Notes: generated by a model not told the origin, from the sequence alone. DNA of 6,094 nt from Bacteroidales bacterium (GCA_016287995.1 JAEEXW010000194.1:1-6094); one strand, 5' to 3'; counted from the stretch's first letter, positions 1-5,799 are shown. Program-made: numbers and translations.

Positions 1-1
1 T

Positions 2-1015
2 GAAGAAATCGTTCAATTGGATCAAAAAATCAACGTTGTTATCCTTGACTTCGACGATGACAAGAAACGTATCGCTCTCGGCTTGAAGCAATTGACTCCT
101 CATCCTTGGGATGCTTTGGATCCAAACTTGAAAGTTGGTGACAAGGTTAAAGGTAAAGTTGTTGTTATGGCTGATTACGGTGCATTCGTTGAAATCGCTC
201 CTGGAATCGAAGGTCTTATCCACGTTTCTGAAATGTCGTGGTCACAACACTTGCGTTCTGCTCAAGAATTCTTGAAAGTTGGCGACGAAGTTGAAGCTGT
301 AGTTTTGACTCTTGACCGCGAAGAAAGAAAGATGTCTTTGGGTATGAAACAATTGAAACCAGATCCATGGGAAAACATTGATGAAAAATATGCTGTTGGT
401 ACACAACATACTGCAACAGTTAAGAACTTCACGAACTTCGGTATCTTCGTAGAAATCGAAGAAGGCGTTGACGGTTTGATTCACATCTCTGACCTCTCTT
501 GGACTAAGAAAGTAAAACATCCTAACGAGTTTACTTCAATCGGTGCAGAAATCGAAGTTGTAGTACTTGACATCGACAAAGAAAACCGCCGTTTGAGCCT
601 TGGTCACAAACAGTTGGAAGAGAATCCTTGGGATACTTTCGAGACAATTTTCACCGTTGATTCTGTACACGAAGGAACGATTTTGAGCCTTTTCGACAAG
701 GGTGCAATCATCGCTTTGGAATACGGAATCGAAGGCTTTGCAACTCCGAGACATCTCGTAAAAGAAGACGGTTCTCAGTGTAAAGTAGATGAGAAACTTC
801 CGTTCAAGGTTCTCGAATTTTCTAAGGCTGCAAAACGTATCATCCTTTCTCACACAAGAGTATGGGAAGATCCGAAGCCGAGACAGAAACGCGAAAATAG
901 CAAAGATAAAGAAGTTAAGAATATTATCAGCGATAATTCTAACAAATTTATGGATATGCTTGACAGCGATGCTGCAAAGGCCTTGAAAGAAAAATTCGAC
1001 GGTAAGGCAGAATAA
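2..1015 (+). CDS. rpsA: 30S ribosomal protein S1, C-terminal part (5' end outside window)
   Basis: Ribosomal protein S1 binds mRNA on the 30S subunit and helps translation initiation, which matters where Shine-Dalgarno sequences are weak, as here. The frame is open to the left edge (first full codon at 2), so the TTG at 17 is not the start. The 337 visible residues hold the end of one S1 domain (about 1-30), two canonical S1 domains (about 45-117 and 132-204) and a diverged fourth (about 218-288). The canonical domains show the family pattern GAFVEI...EGLIHVSEMSW and GIFVEI...DGLIHISDLSW, and each unit ends in a SLG.KQL..(N/D)PW linker. The fourth keeps only a relic (GIEGFATPRHL). A charged Lys/Glu-rich tail (about 289-337) follows. 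I infer that more S1 domains lie upstream, since family members usually have five or six. No terminator follows, so transcription probably continues into the STAS gene. The identification is secure. Confidence 0.95.
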   Translation, partial: EEIVQLDQKINVVILDFDDDKKRIALGLKQLTPHPWDALDPNLKVGDKVKGKVVVMADYGAFVEIAPGIEGLIHVSEMSWSQHLRSAQEFLKVGDEVEAVVLTLDREERKMSLGMKQLKPDPWENIDEKYAVGTQHTATVKNFTNFGIFVEIEEGVDGLIHISDLSWTKKVKHPNEFTSIGAEIEVVVLDIDKENRRLSLGHKQLEENPWDTFETIFTVDSVHEGTILSLFDKGAIIALEYGIEGFATPRHLVKEDGSQCKVDEKLPFKVLEFSKAAKRIILSHTRVWEDPKPRQKRENSKDKEVKNIISDNSNKFMDMLDSDAAKALKEKFDGKAE

Positions 1016-1051
1016 AAACGTTTGTTTAACTGATAAATAAAATAATCAACT

Positions 1052-1417
1052 ATGGACGAGAAACAATTTGAAGTGGTAAAAAGAGACAACTACACCGTGA
1101 TAAGCGTGTTGGTTGAAAAATTGGATACACATATTGCCCCTGCCGTTAAATCTGAATTGGTTTTGGTGGCCGGTAACGGAGAGAAGAACATAATAATAGA
1201 TTTAAGAAAGGCACGCTATTGTGACAGTTCAGGGTTGAGTGCAATATTGGTTGCTAACAGACTTTGTAAAAATGCGGGTGGCATTTTCGTTCTCACGGGT
1301 TTGCAGACCGCTGTTGAAAGACTAATATCAATTTCGCAACTTGACACCGTTCTTAATATTACCGAAGACGTTGACAAGGCTGTTGAATTTATCAAGTCGA
1401 AAAACGAAGGAAAATAA
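1052..1417 (+). CDS. STAS-domain protein, anti-sigma-factor antagonist family
   Basis: This 121-residue protein is a single STAS domain of SpoIIAA/RsbV size. Family members bind and sequester an anti-sigma kinase or another partner until phosphorylated on a serine. The signature C-D-S-S-G-L-S-A-I-L lies at residues 57-66; by alignment with SpoIIAA (Ser58), Ser59 would be the phosphorylated residue. The preceding strand (NIIIDLRKARY, 46-56) and the later ISISQLDTVLNI segment also fit the fold. The ATG at 1052 follows the A-rich leader aaataatcaact, and the rpsA stop is only 36 nt upstream with no terminator or clear promoter between, so co-transcription with rpsA is likely. No kinase or phosphatase partner gene is visible, so the regulatory target is unknown. 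Family assignment is confident; a role in sigma-factor control is inference, because Bacteroidota STAS proteins can serve other partners. Confidence 0.88.
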   Translation: MDEKQFEVVKRDNYTVISVLVEKLDTHIAPAVKSELVLVAGNGEKNIIIDLRKARYCDSSGLSAILVANRLCKNAGGIFVLTGLQTAVERLISISQLDTVLNITEDVDKAVEFIKSKNEGK

Positions 1418-1440
1418 ATTGCAATCATATAAGTAAAAAG

Positions 1441-1476
1441 ATGAGACTGGCTATTTTGTCAGTCTCATTTTTTTTG
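1441..1476 (+). terminator. Intrinsic terminator after the STAS gene
   Basis: A hairpin starts 24 nt after the STAS stop. The arms atgagactggc (1441-1451) and gtcagtctcat (1458-1468) form 11 pairs, one of them G-U, around a 6-nt loop (tatttt). A run of eight T's follows at 1468-1475. This is a textbook Rho-independent terminator that would end the rpsA-STAS transcript. Confidence 0.9.
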
Positions 1477-1526
1477 ATTTATGCGAAAAACTGACAAAAT
1501 GACATTTTAAATACCCTTTTTAGACG

Positions 1527-2177
1527 ATGAGAAAGTGTTTGTTATTAATTCTGATGTTGCATTTCGTGTCTGTTATCCATGCGCAGATAACAATCAGTAT
1601 GCATATTGATTATATACAAAATAACGATACTATTTTGAAAGATACTATTGTGCCGTATTTACGCATTAATTTCCAAAATAATACGGATACGGCTCAATAT
1701 TTTGTCTTAAATAATTATGAAAAATACCCTAATTTTTCCGCCGGTGCTATGCTGTGTTATACAACGCCGGAAGAATTTTTTGCCCACAAAAACAAGTTTG
1801 AATATATGAAATGCGATGATAAGCATTATGTTTATATTCACAATAATTCAATGGATATTTTGCATATTGATTTGCGGAAGATAGGCGAAGAAGAATTTCC
1901 AGAAGAATTTATATCCTCCGATTTCTCAAAATGTTACGATATTTTGAGAAAAACTAAACTAAACTTCGCCAACGATGCACAACAAATCATACTTTTGAAT
2001 CCGAAGCAATCTTATAATGTATGTTATAATTTGATTATGTGTGCATTAGTTTGCGGTGAATATGAGTTTATTTTTGAAATGACACCGCCTGCCGAAGCAA
2101 AATTTCCGGACAAAATTTCCAATTATTATCGTTGTAAAAGATTTATTGGACAAATGAATTTGCTATTTAAGCCTTGA
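1527..2177 (+). CDS. Secreted protein of unknown function (216 aa)
   Basis: I do not recognise this family. The N-terminus, MRKCLLLILMLHFVSVIHA followed by Q20, is a good Sec signal peptide with a plausible cut after A19. There is no lipobox, so it should be periplasmic or surface-exposed rather than a lipoprotein. The mature part alternates short hydrophobic strands with polar turns, for example PYLRINFQNNTDTAQYFVLN near 43-62 and QQIILLNPKQSY...GEYEFIFEM near 152-185. That suggests a beta-sandwich (Ig-like) fold, as in many orphan Bacteroidota secreted proteins; this is inference. The mature chain has seven cysteines (77, 96, 136, 166, 172, 176, 203), three of them clustered at 166-176. The gene is visibly more AT-rich than rpsA. 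It lies between the STAS terminator and the aminopeptidase promoter, with no clear terminator of its own. The ATG at 1527 is chosen because it gives the complete signal peptide. Confidence 0.75.
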   Translation: MRKCLLLILMLHFVSVIHAQITISMHIDYIQNNDTILKDTIVPYLRINFQNNTDTAQYFVLNNYEKYPNFSAGAMLCYTTPEEFFAHKNKFEYMKCDDKHYVYIHNNSMDILHIDLRKIGEEEFPEEFISSDFSKCYDILRKTKLNFANDAQQIILLNPKQSYNVCYNLIMCALVCGEYEFIFEMTPPAEAKFPDKISNYYRCKRFIGQMNLLFKP

Positions 2178-2180
2178 AAT

Positions 2181-2214
2181 TTTGTGTGTCTTAAAAAAAA
2201 AATTATTACCTTTG
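2181..2214 (+). promoter_or_regulatory. Candidate Bacteroides-type promoter of the aminopeptidase gene
   Basis: TACCTTTG at 2207-2214 matches the Bacteroidota -7 consensus TAnnTTTG. The best -33 candidate is TTTG at 2181-2184, giving a 22-nt spacer, longer than the 19 nt seen at the other two promoters in this window. The spacer contains a run of ten A's (2193-2202). The start codon at 2242 is 27 nt downstream of the -7 box, so the leader would be about 20 nt and A-rich. Confidence 0.55.
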
Positions 2215-2241
2215 TCAATGAATTTTTAATACAAAAAAATC

Positions 2242-3621
2242 ATGACAAAAGAAGAGGCTAAAAAATTTTTTATGGACAGGAAAAACGCTTCACTCGTTTT
2301 GAGCGATGAGGAAATCAAAAAAGCAGAAGCGTTTTGTGAAGGTTACAAAGACTTTATGGCAAAAGCAAAAACCGAAAGAGAAATCAATATTTTCGCAATT
2401 AAAGAAGCGGAGAAAAAAGGTTTCAAAAAATTTAATTTCGGCGACAAAGTTTCAAAAGGCGACAAAATTTATTTTGACAATCGCGGTAAAGCCGTTATTT
2501 TGGCTGTTATAGGCGAAAACTTGGAAGATGGAATCAACATCACTGCCGCTCATATCGACTCGCCGAGACTCGATTTGAAAGAAAATCCCCTTTACGAACA
2601 AGAAGAACTCGCCTTTTTCAAAACGCATTATTACGGCGGAATCAAAAAATATCAATGGACGGCAACTCCGCTTTCGCTTCACGGTGTTATCATAAAAAAA
2701 GACGGCGAAAAAATTACTGTCAACATCGGTGAAGACGACAATGACCCTGTATTTTTGGTGACAGACCTTTTGCCGCATTTGGCTCAAAATCAGATGAAAC
2801 GTCCCGCTAACGAAATCATCAAAGGTGAAGAATTAAATATTCTTATCGGAGCCACTTGTGTAAAAGGCGAGGATATTTCAAACCGTGTCAAAACCAACAT
2901 TTTGAATATTTTGAACGAAAAATACGGCATTGTTGAAGGCGATTTGTTAAATTCAGAACTTGAAGCCGTACCTGCTTTCAAACCGAAGGACATTGGTTTT
3001 GACCGTTCAATGATTGGTGCATACGGACATGACGACAAAGTTTGTGCTTATCCTGAACTTCGCGCAATTTTGGACATTGAGAATCCGAAAAAAACCGCAA
3101 TCGCAGTTCTTACCGACAAGGAAGAAACTGGTTCTGACGGCAACACAGGCTTAAATTCAAGTTATCTGAAATATTTTATTGAAGATTTGGCTGCAACATT
3201 GGGCGCAAATCCGAGAAAAGTATTTTCAAATTCAAAATGTTTGTCTGCTGACGTAAATTCGGCTTACGACCCGACATTCCCTGATGTTTTTGAAAAAGCA
3301 AATTCATCGTTCTTGAATTATGGCGTTGTTGTAACGAAATTTACAGGTTCAAGAGGTAAATCAGGCACATCTGACGCAAATGCAGAATTTGTTGCAGAAA
3401 TTCATCATCTCTTTGACAAAGAGGGCGTTATCTGGCAAAACGGCGAACTCGGAAAAGTTGACCTCGGCGGCGGCGGAACAGTTGCACTTTACATGGCTAA
3501 CTTAAACATCGACACTATTGACGTTGGAGTTCCTGTTCTTTCAATGCACGCTCCATACGAAACTGTTTCAAAATTAGACACTTACATGGCGTACAAAGCA
3601 TTTTACGTATTCCAGAAATAA
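2242..3621 (+). CDS. Family M18 metallo-aminopeptidase
   Basis: This is a full-length (459 aa) M18-family aminopeptidase, a cytoplasmic two-metal (zinc-type) exopeptidase that removes N-terminal residues from peptides; family members often prefer acidic or large hydrophobic residues. The metal-binding and catalytic pattern is complete and in order: H104 with D106 in AAHIDSPRLDLK, the bridging Asp (D264) in YGHDDKVCAY, E294 (general base) and E295 in DKEETGSDG, D337 in LSADVNSAY, and H436 in SMHAPYE. Between the two halves of the catalytic domain, about 115-250 forms the usual inserted domain. There is no signal peptide, consistent with intracellular peptide turnover. The ATG at 2242 follows an A-rich leader. 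The gene has its own candidate promoter upstream and a hairpin array downstream, so it is probably monocistronic. Family assignment is very secure; substrate preference cannot be read from the sequence. Confidence 0.93.
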   Translation: MTKEEAKKFFMDRKNASLVLSDEEIKKAEAFCEGYKDFMAKAKTEREINIFAIKEAEKKGFKKFNFGDKVSKGDKIYFDNRGKAVILAVIGENLEDGINITAAHIDSPRLDLKENPLYEQEELAFFKTHYYGGIKKYQWTATPLSLHGVIIKKDGEKITVNIGEDDNDPVFLVTDLLPHLAQNQMKRPANEIIKGEELNILIGATCVKGEDISNRVKTNILNILNEKYGIVEGDLLNSELEAVPAFKPKDIGFDRSMIGAYGHDDKVCAYPELRAILDIENPKKTAIAVLTDKEETGSDGNTGLNSSYLKYFIEDLAATLGANPRKVFSNSKCLSADVNSAYDPTFPDVFEKANSSFLNYGVVVTKFTGSRGKSGTSDANAEFVAEIHHLFDKEGVIWQNGELGKVDLGGGGTVALYMANLNIDTIDVGVPVLSMHAPYETVSKLDTYMAYKAFYVFQK

Positions 3622-3637
3622 AAAATTATTCGCTTTT

Positions 3638-3738
3638 AAAAATCTCGTTTCAGCAAATTTCATTAACGAAAATTGCTGAAACACATAAAAAAAATCTCGT
3701 TTCAGCAATTTTCATACGCGAAAACTGCTGAAACGAGA
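3638..3738. repeat. Tandem duplication of an inverted-repeat unit (two hairpins, period 52 bp)
   Basis: Two copies of a 49-bp unit (3638-3686 and 3690-3738) begin with the identical 19-mer aaaaatctcgtttcagcaa and are 52 bp apart. Each is itself an inverted repeat. Copy 1 pairs 3647-3660 with 3669-3682 with one mismatch around an 8-nt loop. Copy 2 pairs over about 27 positions. Copy 1 lacks the matching 'gaga' end of its right arm (acat instead), so its outer stem cannot close. All left arms are complementary to all right arms, so alternative pairings between copies are possible. The block follows the aminopeptidase stop by 16 nt. Confidence 0.85.
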
Positions 3739-3746
3739 TTTTTTTT
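3687..3746 (+). terminator. Long near-perfect terminator hairpin after the aminopeptidase gene
   Basis: The left arm (3687-3713) starts with eight A's and then tctcgtttcagca. The right arm (3720-3746) mirrors it and ends in eight T's, around the loop atacgc. Of 27 positions, 26 pair, the exception being A3708 against C3725. An A-run on one side and a T-run on the other would let it terminate transcription in either direction. It lies 65 nt after the aminopeptidase stop. Confidence 0.85.
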
Positions 3747-3774
3747 GCAAAAACTTTTAAAAATTATATTTTTG
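3744..3774 (+). promoter_or_regulatory. Promoter of the SGNH esterase gene
   Basis: TTTG at 3744-3747 and TATTTTTG at 3767-3774 are separated by exactly 19 nt, which fits the Bacteroidota TTTG-N19-TAnnTTTG promoter pattern. The start would fall near 3781, giving a leader of about 30 nt composed almost entirely of A and T before the ATG at 3811. The first three bases of the -33 box are the end of the preceding terminator T-run. Confidence 0.7.
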
Positions 3775-3810
3775 CAGCATAGAATATTTTTTTTAAATTA
3801 ATTAAATATC

Positions 3811-5250
3811 ATGAAAAAAATCCTTTTACTAATTACATTCTTTTTCTGTTTTTCGGCGGTAAAAGCAGAAATAAAACTGCCCAATATTATCGGCTCTAAC
3901 ATGGTTATTCAGCAAAATGCCGATGTGAGGTTTTGGGGCAAGGCGGCTAAAAACGCAAAAGTTGAAGTTTCAGTCTCTTGGAACTCGCAAAAATTTAGCA
4001 CTCAGGCAGATAAAGACGGAAATTTTTCTGTTACCGTTACGACAAAAAATTTTACTTTTGAGCCGCAGACAGTAAAGTTTACCGATTTGAGCGACAAAAA
4101 ATCCGTTGAACTTTCCAACATTTTAATCGGTGAAGTCTGGTTGGCATCGGGTCAGTCTAATATGCAAATGCCGCTCAAAGGCTTTCCGGGCTGCAATGTC
4201 GAGGACGGTTTTGAAGAGATCATGTTTTCTGCCGACCAAGCCGACAGAGTGAGATTTTTTACCGTGCCGCTTAAACATTCTTACAATCTGGAAGAAGATG
4301 TTGACGCTGTTTGGACAGTGCCGAATGTCAAAAATTCTACGGAATATTCAGCCGTTGCGTGGTATTATGCGAAAGCGTTGAGCCATTCGTTAGGCTGTCC
4401 GGTCGGAATCGTCAGCGCGGCTTACGGCGGCACGGTAGTTGAAAGTTGGATGAGTAAGCAACTTCTTGAACAACACGGCGTTTCAACAAAAAAAGAAGAC
4501 ATTGAAGCCGTTAAGGAGGAATATTTGAAAATTTTGTTGCCCTATAACGCAATGTTTTGGCCTGTTCATAAATTCACTTATAAAGGTGTGATTTGGTATC
4601 AAGGTTGCTCTAACGTTGGTCAGCATAAGACTTATTATCAGAGACTTAAAAGTATGATTTCGCTTTGGCGCTCTGACATCGGATTGGGCGACATACCTTT
4701 TTATATGGTTGAAATCGCGCCTTACGATTACGGCTCAGGCGATGCGCCTTTTTTGAGGGAGGCTCAGTTCAAAGTGGCAAAAGAGGTGAAAAATTGTGGT
4801 TTAGTTACGACTTCGGATTTGGCTTTGCCTGAGGAGCGTTATAATATTCACCCGCGTCAGAAAAAGGCTGTCGGACAAAGACTTGCAGCATTATCACTTA
4901 ACAAAACATACGGTTATGAAACTTTTATCACCTCAGGTCCTGTTTTCAAGGAGTTGATTGTTGAAAAAAACGAGGCTTTTGTGGGTTTTGACAACCTTCA
5001 AATGGGAATTTGCAGCAATTATATGATTGACGGTTTTGAAATAGCGGGCGAGGACAAAAAGTTTTATCCCGCTGACAGTGTATGGCTTCGTTGGCAGACA
5101 AACCACGTGGTAGTTTCAAGCAAAAAAGTTGAAAAACCTGTCGCAGTGAGATATTGTTTCAAAGATTTTTATACAGGAAATCTGCTTTACGGCGGCGGAA
5201 TGATTCCCGCTTATCCGTTTAGAACCGACGACTGGGACGATGTAAAATAA
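3811..5250 (+). CDS. Secreted SGNH-hydrolase esterase, sialate O-acetylesterase type
   Basis: This 479-residue protein has a Sec signal peptide (MKKILLLITFFFCFSAVKA, cut before E20), an N-terminal beta domain (about 21-105) and an SGNH esterase domain. Relatives remove O-acetyl groups from sialic acids or other glycans in the periplasm or at the cell surface. The nucleophile motif GQSNM (114-118) gives Ser116; AAYGGTVVESWM (203-214) supplies the oxyanion-hole glycine; GVIWYQGCSN (259-268) gives the block III Asn268; the catalytic His is H347 in NIHPRQK. The ending GGMIPAYPFRTDDW is typical of the family. Two oddities: the usual Glu in WYQGESN is Cys266, and the residue three before the His, Asp in the classical DxxH, is Tyr344. 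The upstream promoter and downstream terminator make it a single-gene unit. No sialidase or transporter lies beside it, so sialic acid as substrate is family knowledge rather than contextual evidence; a plant-glycan acetylesterase role is an alternative. Confidence 0.9.
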   Translation: MKKILLLITFFFCFSAVKAEIKLPNIIGSNMVIQQNADVRFWGKAAKNAKVEVSVSWNSQKFSTQADKDGNFSVTVTTKNFTFEPQTVKFTDLSDKKSVELSNILIGEVWLASGQSNMQMPLKGFPGCNVEDGFEEIMFSADQADRVRFFTVPLKHSYNLEEDVDAVWTVPNVKNSTEYSAVAWYYAKALSHSLGCPVGIVSAAYGGTVVESWMSKQLLEQHGVSTKKEDIEAVKEEYLKILLPYNAMFWPVHKFTYKGVIWYQGCSNVGQHKTYYQRLKSMISLWRSDIGLGDIPFYMVEIAPYDYGSGDAPFLREAQFKVAKEVKNCGLVTTSDLALPEERYNIHPRQKKAVGQRLAALSLNKTYGYETFITSGPVFKELIVEKNEAFVGFDNLQMGICSNYMIDGFEIAGEDKKFYPADSVWLRWQTNHVVVSSKKVEKPVAVRYCFKDFYTGNLLYGGGMIPAYPFRTDDWDDVK

Positions 5251-5254
5251 ACGA

Positions 5255-5287
5255 AAAACGGGACGTGAAAACGCCCCGTTTTCTTTT
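5255..5287. terminator. Bidirectional terminator between convergent genes
   Basis: aaaacgggacgt (5255-5266) and acgccccgtttt (5271-5282) pair with one A-C mismatch around the tetraloop gaaa. T's follow at 5279-5287 on the plus strand and at the complementary A-run (5254-5258) on the minus strand. It starts 4 nt after the esterase stop and ends just before the stop of the opposing gene (5289-5291), so it can serve both. Confidence 0.85.
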
Positions 5288-5288
5288 A

Positions 5289-5675
5289 TTAAAATCCCGG
5301 CCAGTTTTCCACGATTTTGACTTTTATATCGCCCCAGTTGTTGACAATCTGGACTTTCAATTCAGGCCAGTTGTCCACGACTTGAAATTTTCCGCAGCCG
5401 TCAGCCCAGTTGTCTACAAATTTTATTTTCATATCCGGCCAGTTTTCTACGATTTGAATTTTTATGTCGCCCCAGTTTTCTACAAACTGAATCTTGCCGT
5501 AAAGTTTGTACGTTTTTCCGTTTTTGGTAATCGTACACGCTTTTTTGTCGATTGTGATGTTGTCGTAGACGGTTTCAGGACGGTCTAAAGTTTCTATGCA
5601 GGCTGTCTGCCACTGTGTCTGACAAAAGTCTGTCAACGGCAAAAAAGCAAGGAGTGTTAATATGAATTTTTTCAT
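5289..5675 (-). CDS. Small secreted repeat protein, probable 7(1) septoil knot domain
   Basis: This 128-residue protein starts with a likely signal peptide (MKKFILTLLAFLPLTDFC, cut near 18-20; no proper lipobox). A short region (about 24-60) with C26 and C47 follows, then six repeats of about 11 residues to the C-terminus: KIQFVENWGDI (61-71), KIQIVENWPDM (72-82), KIKFVDNWADGCG (83-95, two residues longer), KFQVVDNWPEL (96-106), KVQIVNNWGDI (107-117) and KVKIVENWPGF (118-128). The consensus is K-[IVF]-x-[FIV]-V-[EDN]-N-W-x-[DE]. From memory, the alternating-strand repeats, the G-K-[WF]-Q-V unit after a longer third repeat and the terminal P-G match the family annotated '7(1) septoil knot domain-containing protein', normally with 'V(D/T)SFPD' in place of 'V(E/D)NWPD'. 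The function of that family is not known to me. The gene has its own promoter and converges on the esterase gene. The CDS is secure; the family call is moderately so. Confidence 0.7.
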   Translation of the reverse strand: MKKFILTLLAFLPLTDFCQTQWQTACIETLDRPETVYDNITIDKKACTITKNGKTYKLYGKIQFVENWGDIKIQIVENWPDMKIKFVDNWADGCGKFQVVDNWPELKVQIVNNWGDIKVKIVENWPGF

Positions 5676-5715
5676 AATGGTAAATTTTTTTGATGTTTGG
5701 TCGTTTTTTTCTGCT

Positions 5716-5746
5716 CAAAGTAATAAAAAATTTTGCTGTCCGCAAA
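5716..5746 (-). promoter_or_regulatory. Promoter of the repeat-protein gene (minus strand)
   Basis: Read on the minus strand, TTTG (5746-5743) is followed after 19 nt by TTACTTTG (5723-5716), which differs from the TAnnTTTG consensus only at its second base. The spacing equals that of the esterase promoter. The ATG at 5675 lies about 40 nt downstream of the -7 box. The -33 box falls in the T-tract that follows the capD-like terminator. Confidence 0.55.
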
Positions 5747-5786
5747 ATAAAAAAACAACGGGCGAAATTTTTTTCGCCCGTTGTTT
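5744..5786 (-). terminator. Terminator of the capD-like gene, perfect 15-bp stem
   Basis: aaacaacgggcgaaa (5753-5767) and tttcgcccgttgttt (5772-5786) are perfect complements around a 4-nt loop. Read on the minus strand, the hairpin begins 13 nt after the capD-like stop and is followed by a T-rich tract (5756-5744 region). This is a strong Rho-independent terminator for the minus-strand transcript. Confidence 0.9.
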
Positions 5787-5799
5787 CATTTTCCTATAA

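Noticed and set aside
17..19. TTG at 17 as the start of rpsA
   Set aside because: The frame stays open to the left edge and the residues before it (EEIVQ) continue an S1 domain, so the gene starts outside the window.
242..853. Minus-strand open frames across rpsA (242-520 and 536-853)
   Set aside because: They are antisense to strongly conserved S1 domains and their translations show no family resemblance.
1473..1521. TTTG / TACCCTTT as a promoter for the 216-residue secreted protein
   Set aside because: The TAnnTTTG box is not satisfied (TACCCTTT) and the distance from TTTG at 1473 is far too long; no convincing promoter was found for this gene.
2452..3038. Minus-strand open frames inside the aminopeptidase gene (2452-2787 and 2790-3038)
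   Set aside because: They overlap a full-length M18 coding region with intact catalytic motifs and carry no recognisable domains.
3638..3746. CRISPR-like array from the repeated 19-mer
   Set aside because: There are only two copies, each within its own palindrome ending in a T-run, with no comparable spacers and no cas genes; it fits a terminator duplication.
5265..5588. Plus-strand open frame of 107 codons opposite the repeat protein
   Set aside because: It is the antisense of the NW-repeat array; its regularity (repeated PVV/PVF-[HY]-[DK]-L) is a by-product of the coding repeats, and it has no leader or promoter and starts inside the esterase terminator.
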